Source of the DNA: an uncultured Bacilli bacterium
GTDB taxonomy: Bacteria > Bacillota_I > Bacilli_A > RF39 > UBA660
NCBI GenBank assembly: GCA_934177995.1
Contig: CAKPPW010000003.1
Location: 1-64,000 of the forward strand
Reading direction: 5' to 3'
DNA length: 64,000 nucleotides
Position numbers and translations under genes: made by a program. Positions 9,915-19,760 of this stretch are shown here, piece after piece; the stretch's first letter is position 1; every line of letters starts with the position of its first letter. Under the pieces are notes generated by a model. The model ran no database searches. It saw only the letters and a list, made by a program, of their open reading frames with translations, and was not told the DNA's origin.

Positions 9915-10247
9915 ATGAATAAGGATTATATAATAAAGGAAAGTAAGATATTTGATGAAATAATAAAGAAATGTCCATCTAAGAAGAATAAAAGTTTTAT
10001 TGTATTTTATCGTACAAAAAAAGAATCTTTTTCTAAGTATGGGATTGCTGCCCCTAAAAAACTTGGAAAAGCTGTTACTCGTAACAAGATGAAGAGAAGA
10101 ACAAGAGCAATAGTATCGGATTTTCAAAAAAACTATAAAAATGCTTTTGATTGTATTATAATAATTAGGAGAGGTTCTTTAGATAAAAAATATGAGTCAT
10201 TGAAAGAAGAATTATTCAGTCTATTATTAAACATTAATAGTAAATAG
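9915..10247 (+). CDS. rnpA: ribonuclease P protein component
   Basis: This is the protein cofactor of RNase P, which matures tRNA 5' ends together with its RNA subunit (not in this window). The 110-aa basic protein has the signature KLGKAVTRNKMKRRTRAI. Length and position after rpmH are typical. Confidence 0.95.
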   Translation: MNKDYIIKESKIFDEIIKKCPSKKNKSFIVFYRTKKESFSKYGIAAPKKLGKAVTRNKMKRRTRAIVSDFQKNYKNAFDCIIIIRRGSLDKKYESLKEELFSLLLNINSK

Positions 10248-10272
10248 AAATAGAGAAGGGAAATTATATCAT

Positions 10273-11199
10273 ATGAAAGAAAAGAAAAATACTAAAACTA
10301 GGAAATTATTAATTCTAGTTATATCAATATTTTTATTAACAGGATGTACTACAACTCTTGTTGATAGTAAAAAACAGGCAGTTAAGAATCCAGAAACAGG
10401 ACAATCTTTAACAAAAAATATTTTGTGTCAACCTGAGAATGCTAAAACTGTTAAAATTTATGAGAAAAATAAAGTTAATGTTAAAAAATTACCAAAATGT
10501 GATAACTTTAAAGTTACCTCAGGAGGTTATGAAGGATTATGGACATCGATTTTCGTAAAACCATTAGCTTTCATAATATTAAAATTAGGTAAGTTAGTTG
10601 GAAGTTTTGCTATCAGTATCATTATTATAACTATAATATTGAGATTTATATTATTTCCATTTACTAGGAAGATGGCTATTCAGTCAGAATTAATGAAAAA
10701 AGCTAGCCCTGAATTAGAAAGAATTAGAAAAAAATATGAAGGAAAAACTGATGAAGCATCAATGATGAAACAAAATCAAGAGATGTTAATGGTTTATAAA
10801 AAATATAACTTTAATCCATTAAGTAGTTGTTTAGTTTCATTTATTCAATTGCCATTATTCTTAGCTTTTTTTGAAGCAATCAATAGAGTGCCAGCTATTT
10901 TTGAAGATAAATTCATTGGTTTACAATTAGGAACAACTCCAGTAGTTGGATTTGGAACTTCAACATTCTATGTTTACCTTATATTAATAATTTTAATTGG
11001 AGCAACCACTATTTATACATTTAAGATGAGTGGAGCAGCTAGTCAAGATCCATCTATGAAAATGATGCCAATAATGATGAGTATTATGATTATCTTTACA
11101 GCCTTATTTATGCCTTCAGCTTTAGGAATATATTGGGTAACTCAAAATCTATTTATGATTATACAAAATACTCTTACAGTTAAAGGAGCAAAAAAATAG
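10273..11199 (+). CDS. yidC: membrane protein insertase YidC/OxaA (lipoprotein form)
   Basis: It inserts and folds membrane proteins with or without SecYEG. The 308-aa protein has a lipoprotein signal with lipobox LLTGC (Cys25), an extracytoplasmic stretch to about residue 85, then the five-helix YidC core starting near 95, including RFILFPFTRKMAIQS. The lipid-anchored N-terminus is the Gram-positive SpoIIIJ/YqjG type. jag follows 1 bp after the stop. Confidence 0.95.
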   Translation: MKEKKNTKTRKLLILVISIFLLTGCTTTLVDSKKQAVKNPETGQSLTKNILCQPENAKTVKIYEKNKVNVKKLPKCDNFKVTSGGYEGLWTSIFVKPLAFIILKLGKLVGSFAISIIIITIILRFILFPFTRKMAIQSELMKKASPELERIRKKYEGKTDEASMMKQNQEMLMVYKKYNFNPLSSCLVSFIQLPLFLAFFEAINRVPAIFEDKFIGLQLGTTPVVGFGTSTFYVYLILIILIGATTIYTFKMSGAASQDPSMKMMPIMMSIMIIFTALFMPSALGIYWVTQNLFMIIQNTLTVKGAKK

Positions 11200-11200
11200 T

Positions 11201-11809
11201 ATGGAAAAACATAGATTTGTAGGAAAAACTTACGAAGAAGCTGTTAATAAGGCTAAGATTGAATTACAAGAGTTAGAAGAAAACTTAATAATTAAGGTTA
11301 TAGATGAGAAAAAAACATTACTTTCTAAGAAATGTGAAATAGAAGTAATTGAAAAAAGAGAAATTAAGAATTTCATTAAAGAAAAATTAATTGCTATTTT
11401 AAGAGAAATGGGATATCAAGCAGAAGTAGAAATTCAGGTTAAACAAGATATCCCTACATATAGAATTTATTCTAATAATGATTCTTTACTTATAGGAAAG
11501 AGTGGAAAAAATCTAGAAGCTCTTCAAATAGTATTTAGACAAATTGTTAATACAGAAACAGGAATTAATTATAGATTTTTTCTAGATGTATCTGATTATA
11601 AAGAGAAAAATGAACATCATTTAGAGTCTTTAGCAAAACGTTTAGCTAGAGAGGTAGCTACTACTAAAATAGAGGTAAAAATGGATTCTATGAATTCTTA
11701 TGAGAGAAGAATTGTTCATAATGTATTAACAAATAATAAAAAAGTTTACACAGAGAGTGTAGGAGAAGAACCAAATAGATGTGTAGTTATTAAACCAAGA
11801 GAAGATTAG
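11201..11809 (+). CDS. jag: RNA-binding protein Jag (KhpB/EloR)
   Basis: The 202-aa protein has an N-terminal Jag domain (about 1-50), a KH domain with GKSGKNLEALQ, and a C-terminal R3H domain with MNSYERRIVH. In Firmicutes KhpB/EloR binds RNA and influences cell elongation and division. It follows yidC directly, the conserved order. Confidence 0.93.
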   Translation: MEKHRFVGKTYEEAVNKAKIELQELEENLIIKVIDEKKTLLSKKCEIEVIEKREIKNFIKEKLIAILREMGYQAEVEIQVKQDIPTYRIYSNNDSLLIGKSGKNLEALQIVFRQIVNTETGINYRFFLDVSDYKEKNEHHLESLAKRLAREVATTKIEVKMDSMNSYERRIVHNVLTNNKKVYTESVGEEPNRCVVIKPRED

Positions 11810-11820
11810 TTCTTCTTTTT
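11800..11820 (+). terminator. terminator after jag
   Basis: Stem AGAAGA/TCTTCT with loop TTAGT, overlapping the jag stop and followed by T's. Short and AT-rich. Confidence 0.6.
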
Positions 11821-11821
11821 C

Positions 11822-11850
11822 TTTACTTTAAATTTAGTTTTTACTATAAT
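11822..11850 (+). promoter_or_regulatory. promoter of the unknown gene-mnmE-mnmG-rsmG operon
   Basis: TTTACT (11822-11827), 17-bp spacer, TATAAT (11845-11850). Confidence 0.7.
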
Positions 11851-11876
11851 ATAGTCAAATTGAGGGAAGTGATATA

Positions 11877-12563
11877 ATGCAACGTAATATTAATAAAACA
11901 AGTTTAGACGAACTAAAAGTAAAAAATCAAAGTGATTTAAAATCAATTCATGATAATATTGAATCTTTATTAGCCGAACCTAAGGTAATTGAATATTTAA
12001 GATGTTGTAAATTATTGGAAGAAAAACAATCATTTGGTAATTTTTTAAATGATTTAGAATTGGGAGAAGATGGGACTTTATTTAGCAAATATGACGATAA
12101 TAAACAAAAGGGATTAAGCAGTACTCATTATGGATTATCAGTAATTCTTAGAAATGCCTTTAAATTATTAACAGATAATGGTATAAATTCTATTTCTTAC
12201 GATTCTATTTTAAAGTATATAGCTAATGCTGAAGAAAAGTTACATCAAATGAAATACATGGAAGGTGATAAAAAAGTTACTAATAGATATGAGGTAGCAG
12301 TTTATGAAAATCCTAGAAACTATTCTTTAGTAGATTTTGAACAAGTAATTCCAACTTTAACTCAAAAAAAATTGGAAATGAGTTATAATTTATCAGGAAT
12401 TGTAGTTAATGAATCAGCTAGAAGATTTGAATGTATAGAAGGTTCAACTTTTGATGATAAGTCTAATTTATCTTCTAGAGAAAAAGAGGCTTTTTTAGGA
12501 GATGATGCCTTATTGTCATTGGGTATAAAAAAGAATATAAAGGAGAAAGTTTATAAAATATGA
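11877..12563 (+). CDS. conserved-position protein of unknown function
   Basis: I do not recognise this 228-aa protein. It is soluble, with no signal peptide or membrane segment; the N-terminal ~60 residues are charged and look helical (LDELKVKNQSDLKSIHDNIE). It has one CC pair near residue 43. It is the first gene of the operon, and its stop overlaps the mnmE start (ATGA), so it is translationally coupled to tRNA U34 modification. That does not establish a role. B. subtilis has no gene between jag and mnmE. Confidence 0.8.
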   Translation: MQRNINKTSLDELKVKNQSDLKSIHDNIESLLAEPKVIEYLRCCKLLEEKQSFGNFLNDLELGEDGTLFSKYDDNKQKGLSSTHYGLSVILRNAFKLLTDNGINSISYDSILKYIANAEEKLHQMKYMEGDKKVTNRYEVAVYENPRNYSLVDFEQVIPTLTQKKLEMSYNLSGIVVNESARRFECIEGSTFDDKSNLSSREKEAFLGDDALLSLGIKKNIKEKVYKI

Positions 12564-13924
12564 TAAATTATAATGAAGATACGATAGCGGCAATAGCTAC
12601 AAAGTTAGGAGTAGGGGCAATTTCTATTATTAGAGTAAGTGGAAAAGATGCTATACCTTTAGTAAATAAAATATTTAGCGGTAAAGATTTAGAGAAAGTA
12701 GATACACATACAATCAATTATGGCTATATAAAAAAAGACAATGAAAAGATAGATGAGGTTTTAGTAAGTGTCATGAAAGCTCCTAAAACATTTACTAGAG
12801 AAGATGTAGTAGAAATTAATTGTCATGGAGGAATAAATCCTACATTAGCAGTTTTTTCTTTGCTACAAGAAATAGGAGTAAGAGTAGCCGAGAAAGGTGA
12901 ATTTACTAAAAGAGCTTTTTTAAATGGAAGAATAGATTTAACAGAGGCTGAAGCTATAATGGATTTGATTGAAAGTAAAAGTGATAATCAAAGAAAATTA
13001 GCAATGAACTCCTTAGAAGGGAAATTAAAGAACTATATTCATTCATTTAGAGAACCTCTAAAAAAATTGATAGCTAATATAGAGGTAAATATTGATTATC
13101 CAGAGTATTATGATATAGAAGAGGTAACCAAGAAAGATATAGAGAAAGAAGTAGAAAAGCTAATTCCAAAATTACAAAAGACAATAGAAGAAAGTAAAAG
13201 TCATCAAATAGTGAAAAGTGGTATAAAAACGGTTATTGTCGGAAGACCAAATGTAGGGAAAAGTAGTATTTTAAATACTTTAATTAATCAGGAAAAGGCC
13301 ATAGTAACTGATATAGAAGGAACTACAAGAGATATAGTAGAAGGAACAGTTTTTATAAATGGAGTAGAATTATCATTAATAGATACTGCTGGTATTAGAA
13401 ATACTGATAATGTTGTAGAAAAAATAGGAGTAGAGAAAAGTCTTGAACTATTGGAGGAAGCAGACTTAGTTTTAGCGGTATTTAATATAAATGAAGAATT
13501 AAGTAAAGAAGATAAAGAATTAATTGCTAAGCTTAATAAAGATAAGACAATAATTGTTTTAAATAAAAATGACTTAGCTAATAAAATAAATAAGTCTAAT
13601 TTTGACTTTTCTCATGTTGTATCTACTAATACTAATTCTTTAGAGGGAATAGATTCTTTAAAGGATGAAATAACAAAGATGTTTTCTCTTGATATGTTAG
13701 AAGAAACTGATACATTTTTAGCTAACAATAGACAATTAACTTGTGCTAATAAAGCTCTTGAAACTTTGTTAAAAATAAGAGAAAATATAAAAAGTGATTT
13801 ACCGTTAGAACTTATAGAAATTGATTTACAGGAAGTATTAAATGAACTAGGTACTATCACTGGTGAAGTTTATGATGAAGAATTACTTGATACTTTATTT
13901 GAAAATTTTTGTGTAGGGAAGTGA
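12560..13924 (+). CDS. mnmE: tRNA uridine-5-carboxymethylaminomethyl(34) GTPase MnmE
   Basis: With MnmG it installs the cmnm5 group on wobble U34 of several tRNAs. The 454-aa protein has an N-terminal folate-binding domain, a G domain inserted in a helical domain (P-loop GRPNVGKSSILN, switch motif DTAG, NKND), and the C-terminal FCVGK with the conserved Cys. Its start overlaps the previous stop and mnmG begins 6 bp downstream. Confidence 0.96.
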   Translation: MINYNEDTIAAIATKLGVGAISIIRVSGKDAIPLVNKIFSGKDLEKVDTHTINYGYIKKDNEKIDEVLVSVMKAPKTFTREDVVEINCHGGINPTLAVFSLLQEIGVRVAEKGEFTKRAFLNGRIDLTEAEAIMDLIESKSDNQRKLAMNSLEGKLKNYIHSFREPLKKLIANIEVNIDYPEYYDIEEVTKKDIEKEVEKLIPKLQKTIEESKSHQIVKSGIKTVIVGRPNVGKSSILNTLINQEKAIVTDIEGTTRDIVEGTVFINGVELSLIDTAGIRNTDNVVEKIGVEKSLELLEEADLVLAVFNINEELSKEDKELIAKLNKDKTIIVLNKNDLANKINKSNFDFSHVVSTNTNSLEGIDSLKDEITKMFSLDMLEETDTFLANNRQLTCANKALETLLKIRENIKSDLPLELIEIDLQEVLNELGTITGEVYDEELLDTLFENFCVGK

Positions 13925-13929
13925 TTTAG

Positions 13930-15795
13930 ATGAATTATGAAATAATTGTAGTAGGAGGAGGTCATGCTGGTTGTGAAGCGGCTCTTGCTTGTGCTAGAAA
14001 AAATCATAAGACATTATTAATAAGTGGAAACTTAGATAATATTGCTGATATGCCATGTAATCCTTCTATAGGAGGACCTGCTAAAGGTATAGTAGTAAGA
14101 GAAATAGATGCTTTAGGTGGAGAGATGGCTAAAAATACTGATAAAAGTTCTCTTCAGATGAAAATATTAAATACTAAAAAGGGAAAAGCTGTTCAGGCCT
14201 TGAGAGCTCAAGCTGATAAAGTTTTATATAAAAAGGAAATGCAAAAGACTCTTAAGAATCAAGAAAATTTAGATTTAATGGGAGCCTTTGTTGAAGATTT
14301 AATAGTTAAAGATGGTAAGATTGGTGGAGTTGTTTTAGCTGATGGAACAGAAATTAATGCTAAAGCAGTAATACTAACTACTGGTACTTATTTAAGAAGT
14401 TCTATTTTAATAGGTAGTAAGAAAAAGTCTGAAGGACCTCATGGAGAAAAAGAAAGCAAATTTTTAAGTACTAAATTGAAAGAGTTAGGTTTTACTATTA
14501 AAAGATTAAAAACTGGTACTCCGCCAAGAATTGAAAGAAGTAGTATAGACTTTGGTAAAGTAACAATAGAAGAAGGTAGTAAAGAAAATTTAACTTTTTC
14601 TTATGATAATACTGATGCCTTAGCATATCACTATCAAATACCTTGTCATTTGGTTTATACCAATAGTAAGACTCATGAAATTATAAAAGAACATCTAAAG
14701 GAATCTAGTATGTATGGTGGTTATGTTGAAGGAGTAGGTCCAAGATATTGTCCATCAATAGAAGATAAAGTAGTAAGATTTAGTGATAAAGAACGTCATC
14801 AATTATTTTTAGAGCCAGAAAGTTTATCATATGATGATATATATTTACAAGGATTTTCTACAAGTATGCCTGAGTATGTTCAAGAAGAAATGGTTCATAG
14901 CCTAAAAGGATTAGAAAATGCTAAGATTTTAAGATATGCTTATGCAATAGAGTATGATGCTATTGACTCTAAACAAATTAAACGTAGTCTTGAAACAAAA
15001 CTAATAGAAGGACTTTATACAGCCGGTCAAATCAATGGAACAAGTGGTTATGAAGAAGCTGCTGGTCAAGGCTTAATTGCAGGGATAAATGCTAGTTTAA
15101 AAATTGAAGGAAAAGACCCATTAATTCTTAATAGAAGTGAATCATATATAGGTGTATTAATTGATGATTTAGTAACTAAGGGAGTAAAAGATCCTTATAG
15201 ACTTTTAACATCAAGAGCAGAGTATAGACTACTATTAAGAAATGATAATGCTGATTTAAGATTAAGAGATTATGGTTATCAAATAGGTTTAATTGATGAG
15301 GATACGTATAAGAAATTTAATGAAAAGAAAAATAATATTGAAAATATAATAAGTATCTTAAAGAGCGAGAAAATAACACCTACTAAAGAGATTAATACAT
15401 TATTAGAGAAGTTAGGAACAACTCCTTTAAAAGATGGTATAACTCTATATGATTTATTGAAAAGACCAGAATTATCCTTTAATGATATAGAAAATTTTAA
15501 AGAATTTCCTTATTCAAAAGCTGAAAAAGAAGAAGTAGAGATACAAATTCAATATGAAGGATATATTAAAAAGCAAGAAAAAGATACTAAGAAATTGTTA
15601 GACTTAGAAAAAATAAAGATACCTGCTAATATTTCTTATGATGATATAAAAAATATTGCTAGTGAAGCCAGAGAAAAATTAAAAGCAGTAGAACCAGAAA
15701 CACTTGCACAGGCAAGTAGAATAAGTGGAGTTAATCCAGCCGATATTGCTATAATAATGGTTTATTTGAAAAAAGGGGAAAGAAAAAATGACTGA
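13930..15795 (+). CDS. mnmG: tRNA uridine-5-carboxymethylaminomethyl(34) synthesis enzyme MnmG
   Basis: FAD-dependent partner of MnmE. The 621-aa protein starts with the dinucleotide-binding motif VVGGGHAGCEAA, then has DMPCNPSIGGPAKG and, in the middle, GTSGYEEAAGQGLIAGINA. Length is normal. It overlaps rsmG by 8 bp. Confidence 0.96.
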   Translation: MNYEIIVVGGGHAGCEAALACARKNHKTLLISGNLDNIADMPCNPSIGGPAKGIVVREIDALGGEMAKNTDKSSLQMKILNTKKGKAVQALRAQADKVLYKKEMQKTLKNQENLDLMGAFVEDLIVKDGKIGGVVLADGTEINAKAVILTTGTYLRSSILIGSKKKSEGPHGEKESKFLSTKLKELGFTIKRLKTGTPPRIERSSIDFGKVTIEEGSKENLTFSYDNTDALAYHYQIPCHLVYTNSKTHEIIKEHLKESSMYGGYVEGVGPRYCPSIEDKVVRFSDKERHQLFLEPESLSYDDIYLQGFSTSMPEYVQEEMVHSLKGLENAKILRYAYAIEYDAIDSKQIKRSLETKLIEGLYTAGQINGTSGYEEAAGQGLIAGINASLKIEGKDPLILNRSESYIGVLIDDLVTKGVKDPYRLLTSRAEYRLLLRNDNADLRLRDYGYQIGLIDEDTYKKFNEKKNNIENIISILKSEKITPTKEINTLLEKLGTTPLKDGITLYDLLKRPELSFNDIENFKEFPYSKAEKEEVEIQIQYEGYIKKQEKDTKKLLDLEKIKIPANISYDDIKNIASEAREKLKAVEPETLAQASRISGVNPADIAIIMVYLKKGERKND

Positions 15796-16432
15796 AGCTG
15801 AATTTGTGGAACAGGTAAAACTATTGGGAATTAATCCAACAGAGGAACAACTATCAAAACTTGAAAAATTATATAAAATAATGATAGAAGAAAATAAAGT
15901 AATGAACTTAACAAGGATTGTTTTAAAAGATGATGTTTATTTAAAACACTTCTATGATAGTTTAACTATAACTAAAGCTTGTGATTTAACTGGTAATTTA
16001 ACACTATGTGATGTTGGAACAGGAGCTGGTTTTCCTGGCTTAGTCTTAAAAATATTTTATCCAAATTTAGAGATAACTTTAGTAGATGCTTTACAAAAAA
16101 GAGTTAATTATCTTAATAAAGTAATCAAAGTCTTAGATTTAAGTGGTATAGAAGCTATTCATATAAGAGCGGAAGACTTAGCTAGAAAAGAAAATAAATA
16201 TAATATTGTTACTGCTAGAGCAGTAGCTAATTTGTCTAAGTTATTGTCTTGGACTATGCCACTTGTAAAGAAAGATGGTTACTTTGTTGCAATGAAAGGT
16301 AATGTAGATGAAGAATTAGTAATGGCCCAACCAATTATTGAAAGAAAAAAATATAGTTTAGATAAAAAAATAGAGTTTAAGTTACCAAAAGAGGGAAGTA
16401 CTAGAACTATTTTGAAGATAAAATGTAATTAA
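15788..16432 (+). CDS. rsmG: 16S rRNA (guanine(527)-N7)-methyltransferase RsmG
   Basis: The 214-aa SAM-dependent methyltransferase has motif I CDVGTGAGFPGLVLKI and VTARAVANL further on. It methylates G527 of 16S rRNA. Last gene of the mnmE-mnmG-rsmG operon, followed by a hairpin. Confidence 0.95.
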   Translation: MTEAEFVEQVKLLGINPTEEQLSKLEKLYKIMIEENKVMNLTRIVLKDDVYLKHFYDSLTITKACDLTGNLTLCDVGTGAGFPGLVLKIFYPNLEITLVDALQKRVNYLNKVIKVLDLSGIEAIHIRAEDLARKENKYNIVTARAVANLSKLLSWTMPLVKKDGYFVAMKGNVDEELVMAQPIIERKKYSLDKKIEFKLPKEGSTRTILKIKCN

Positions 16433-16450
16433 TCGCTAGATTAATTACTC
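16427..16450 (+). terminator. terminator after rsmG
   Basis: Stem AATTAATC/GATTAATT with loop GCTA, then ACTCTTTT. AT-rich, moderate strength. Confidence 0.6.
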
Positions 16451-16507
16451 TTTTAATGTTATAATGATACCATAGGAAGATTAGAAAGAATAAAGTGAGG
16501 GATAGTA

Positions 16508-17983
16508 ATGCAGAATAATGAAAATGAAGTTGTATATTTATACTTAGATGATATAATTCCAAATAGATTTCAACCAAGACAAGTATTTGATGAAAAAGCC
16601 TTAAAAGAATTGGCTGTTTCTATCAAAGAACATGGGGTAATTCAACCAATAATTGTTCGTAATATAGGAAATAAATATGAAATTATTGCAGGAGAACGTA
16701 GATATAAAGCAAGTGCTTTAGCAGGACTTACTAAAATACCAGCTATTGTTCGTAACTTAGATGATAAGGAAAGTAGTAAAGTAGCCCTTCTTGAAAATTT
16801 ACAAAGAAAAAATTTAAATCCAATAGAAGAAGCTAGAACTTATCAAAAAATCTTAGAGTTAGACCAGATGACTCAAGAAGAATTAGCTAAAACTATGGGT
16901 AAGAGTCAGAGTGCTGTTGCTAATAAACTAAGATTATTATCTTTGTCTGATGATGTTCAAGATGCATTATTAAAAGAAAAAATATCAGAACGTCATGCTA
17001 GAGCTTTATTAGCGGTAGATGACCAAGAAAAACAAAAACAATTACTTAATAAAATAATAGCTAATAAAATGACAGTTAGGGAATTGGAAGAGGAGATTAA
17101 TCCTAAACCTAAGGAGAAAATTGCTACAGCAGATATAGAAAAATTATTAAATAGAGAACCAGTATCAGTTAATGAAAATACTACTATTAATGTTCCAAAC
17201 TTACCAAATCTAAACTTAGAAAATAATAATTCTGTTCCGGTAACACCTACTCCTAACCCTTCTATGAATACTCCAAAACCTAATAATAGTGATATAGATA
17301 TTGATTATAGTACTCCTCCTAAATTTATAGATTATGGAGATGAGAAGATAGCTGATATACAAGACCCATTACTAAAGAGTACAGCTAGTTCAGAACTTAA
17401 TTTAGATGAGCTTAGAAATAATGCTCAAGATATTAATGTTAAGGAAGAGAAACCATCTATGGATATGGATAGTCTATTAAAAGTAAATCCAACTGGTGAT
17501 GTTCAACCCGAACAAAGTATGAATAGTAATTTTAAATTCTTTCAACCGGATTCAGATGATTCTAGCGTAAGTGGTGGACAAACTTCTCAGGCTTCTATGC
17601 CTTCTAACAATAATCAATCAGCTCTTGATGCTTTGTTATCATCTAGTGTTACACCAACTAATAATACACCGACTCCTGATAGTCTATTAAATGTAAATAG
17701 AGGAGAAAATCAAGCAGAAGAAAAGAATGAAGTACCTTATTTAGATACATATAACAATCCATTTGCTCATAATCCAATTTTCTCTGATGATGTAGAAAAA
17801 ATAATGGGTAAGAAAATTGAAGAAGGACAAGAAATACCAAAACTTGATTTTAATGATTGTTTAAATGTAGTGCGTGATGCTGTTAAAAGAATAGAACAAT
17901 CAGGCTTTAAAGTAGAAAGTGAAGAAATGAACTTTGAAAAGAATTATCAAATAGTTATTAAGATAGCCAAAAATGAAGAATAG
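16508..17983 (+). CDS. noc: nucleoid occlusion protein Noc, with a long disordered insert
   Basis: This is a ParB-family CTPase. In B. subtilis Noc binds NBS sites and blocks Z-ring assembly over the nucleoid. Residues 1-200 carry the ParB-N domain with AGERRYKAS (61-69), ENLQRKNLNPIEEA and a helix-turn-helix. Residues 205-425 are an Asn/Ser/Pro/Asp-rich, probably disordered stretch with repeated DSLLxVN motifs (321-327, 391-397). Residues 430-491 resemble the Noc dimerisation domain. At 491 aa it far exceeds B. subtilis Noc (283). The N-terminal amphipathic membrane helix is not evident. Position (rsmG-noc-parA-parB) and the NBS sites at 88-375 support Noc. Confidence 0.85.
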   Translation: MQNNENEVVYLYLDDIIPNRFQPRQVFDEKALKELAVSIKEHGVIQPIIVRNIGNKYEIIAGERRYKASALAGLTKIPAIVRNLDDKESSKVALLENLQRKNLNPIEEARTYQKILELDQMTQEELAKTMGKSQSAVANKLRLLSLSDDVQDALLKEKISERHARALLAVDDQEKQKQLLNKIIANKMTVRELEEEINPKPKEKIATADIEKLLNREPVSVNENTTINVPNLPNLNLENNNSVPVTPTPNPSMNTPKPNNSDIDIDYSTPPKFIDYGDEKIADIQDPLLKSTASSELNLDELRNNAQDINVKEEKPSMDMDSLLKVNPTGDVQPEQSMNSNFKFFQPDSDDSSVSGGQTSQASMPSNNNQSALDALLSSSVTPTNNTPTPDSLLNVNRGENQAEEKNEVPYLDTYNNPFAHNPIFSDDVEKIMGKKIEEGQEIPKLDFNDCLNVVRDAVKRIEQSGFKVESEEMNFEKNYQIVIKIAKNEE

Positions 17984-17985
17984 TT

Positions 17986-18009
17986 AAAGTAGAGAAATCT
18001 ACTTTTTTT
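17986..18009 (+). terminator. noc terminator
   Basis: Stem AAAGTAGA/TCTACTTT with loop GAAA and a T run. Confidence 0.85.
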
Positions 18010-18083
18010 CCTAAAAATTATTTTCATAATAAGCTATTTCTGATACAATTAAATAGAGTTATGAAAAGAAGCGAGTGATAAAA

Positions 18084-18869
18084 ATGGGAAAAGTCATATC
18101 ATTAGTAAATCAAAAGGGAGGAGTAGGAAAGACTACTACTAGTATCAATTTATCTGCTTCTCTTGCATATCTAGGAAAAAGGGTTTTATTAATTGATTTG
18201 GATCCACAAGGAAATACAACAACTGGAGTTGGAATAAATAAAGGAGATATAAATAATAGTATTTATGATGTATTAACAGGAAGATGTACTTGTGTGGAAG
18301 CTATGATAAAGACTAAATATAAACAATTATATGTTTTGCCAGCTACTATAAATTTAGCAGGGCTTGATATTGAACTATTAGAAAAGAGTCAACAAGAACC
18401 TGGATTTGCAAAAGGAGCTCAACTAAAACAACATTTGGAAGATATAAAAGATAATTTTGATTTTATCATTATAGATTGTCCTCCATCTTTAGGACTTATT
18501 ACAACAAATGCTTTAACTGCTAGTGATTCAGTGATTATCCCAGTTCAATGTGAATTTTTTGCCCTAGAAGGAATTATGCAGTTACTAAATACTATAAGAC
18601 TTGCACAAAAACAATTAAATCCTAATTTAGATATAGAAGGAGTCTTGCTAACTATGTTAGACTCTAGAACTAATCTAGGATTTGAGGTAGTAGAAGATAT
18701 AAGAAAATTCTTTAAAGAAAAAGTTTATAATACTATTATTCCTAGATTAATAAGATTAACAGAAGCACCAAGTCATGGGGAACCGATAATAGTATATGAC
18801 CCTAAGAGTAAGGGAAGCGAAGCTTATTTAAATTTAGCAAAGGAAGTGATTGATCGTAATGGAAACTAA
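18084..18869 (+). CDS. parA: chromosome-partitioning ATPase ParA (Soj)
   Basis: ParA is an ATP-dependent DNA-binding partner of ParB; in Bacillus it also regulates DnaA. From ATG 18084 the protein is 261 aa with the deviant Walker A KGGVGKTTT at the N-terminus and FIIIDCPPSLG as Walker B. A GTG at 18075 is in frame, but GAG spacing suits 18084 better and gives the usual N-terminus MGKVISLVNQKGG. It overlaps parB. Confidence 0.95.
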   Translation: MGKVISLVNQKGGVGKTTTSINLSASLAYLGKRVLLIDLDPQGNTTTGVGINKGDINNSIYDVLTGRCTCVEAMIKTKYKQLYVLPATINLAGLDIELLEKSQQEPGFAKGAQLKQHLEDIKDNFDFIIIDCPPSLGLITTNALTASDSVIIPVQCEFFALEGIMQLLNTIRLAQKQLNPNLDIEGVLLTMLDSRTNLGFEVVEDIRKFFKEKVYNTIIPRLIRLTEAPSHGEPIIVYDPKSKGSEAYLNLAKEVIDRNGN

Positions 18870-19740
18870 AAGAAGAGCCTTAGGAAAAGGATTAGAAGAG
18901 TTATTCAATACAGAGCAAATAGATATAAATAAAGTGGAAGAAAAAATTATAGAATCTACCCCTAAAAATGAAATTATTGATTTAGATTTAGACCAATTGC
19001 GTAGTAATCCTTATCAACCAAGAAAAACATTTGATGAAGAAGCTTTACAAGAGTTATCTAATTCAATTAAAGAGCATGGTGTTTTTCAACCAATTATCGC
19101 TAAAAAAAGTATAAAAGGTTATGAAATAGTAGCAGGAGAGAGAAGAGTACTTGCTAGTAGAATGGCAGGACTTGATAAAATACCAGCTATTGTAAAAGAT
19201 TTAACTGATGAACAAATGATGGAAATAGCATTACTTGAAAACCTTCAAAGAGAAGATTTAAATGCTATGGAAGAAGCTATGGCTTATAAGAGATTACAAC
19301 AAGAGTTGAATTTAACTCAAGAAGAACTTGCTAAAAAAGTAGGAAAGAGTCGTAGTCATGTTACTAATATGATGGGATTATTAACTTTACCAGAAGAAGT
19401 AAAAGATATGATAATTACAAAAGAAATATCTATGGGACATGCTAGAATACTAAGTAAATTAGATGATAAAGAACAAATAAAGAAACTAGCTAATGATGTA
19501 GTAGTTAAAAAGCTTAGTGTTAGACAACTAGAAGATATGACTAATTCACCAGTGGATTTTCATAGAAAAAAAGAAATTAGAAGAAGAGAAGCCAGTGATT
19601 CAGAATATAGTTATATAGCAAGTACTTTGTGTGATAAATTAGGAACAAGAGTAAAAATCAAGAAAAACAAAATAGAAATTAAATTTGAAAATGCAGCAGA
19701 TTTAACAAGAATACTTGAGATTATGCAATTAGATAAATAG
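18859..19740 (+). CDS. parB: chromosome-partitioning protein ParB (Spo0J)
   Basis: ParB is a CTP-dependent clamp that loads at parS and spreads, recruiting SMC and acting with ParA. From ATG 18859 it is 293 aa: RRALGKGLEELF at the N-terminus (ParA-stimulating region), AGERRVLASRMAG, ENLQREDLNAMEEA, a helix-turn-helix and a C-terminal dimerisation domain. A TTG at 18850 is a less likely start. Its targets are the parS sites at 120-135 and 256-271. Confidence 0.95.
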   Translation: METKRRALGKGLEELFNTEQIDINKVEEKIIESTPKNEIIDLDLDQLRSNPYQPRKTFDEEALQELSNSIKEHGVFQPIIAKKSIKGYEIVAGERRVLASRMAGLDKIPAIVKDLTDEQMMEIALLENLQREDLNAMEEAMAYKRLQQELNLTQEELAKKVGKSRSHVTNMMGLLTLPEEVKDMIITKEISMGHARILSKLDDKEQIKKLANDVVVKKLSVRQLEDMTNSPVDFHRKKEIRRREASDSEYSYIASTLCDKLGTRVKIKKNKIEIKFENAADLTRILEIMQLDK

Positions 19741-19760
19741 TAATAAAAGGAAGTGATATA

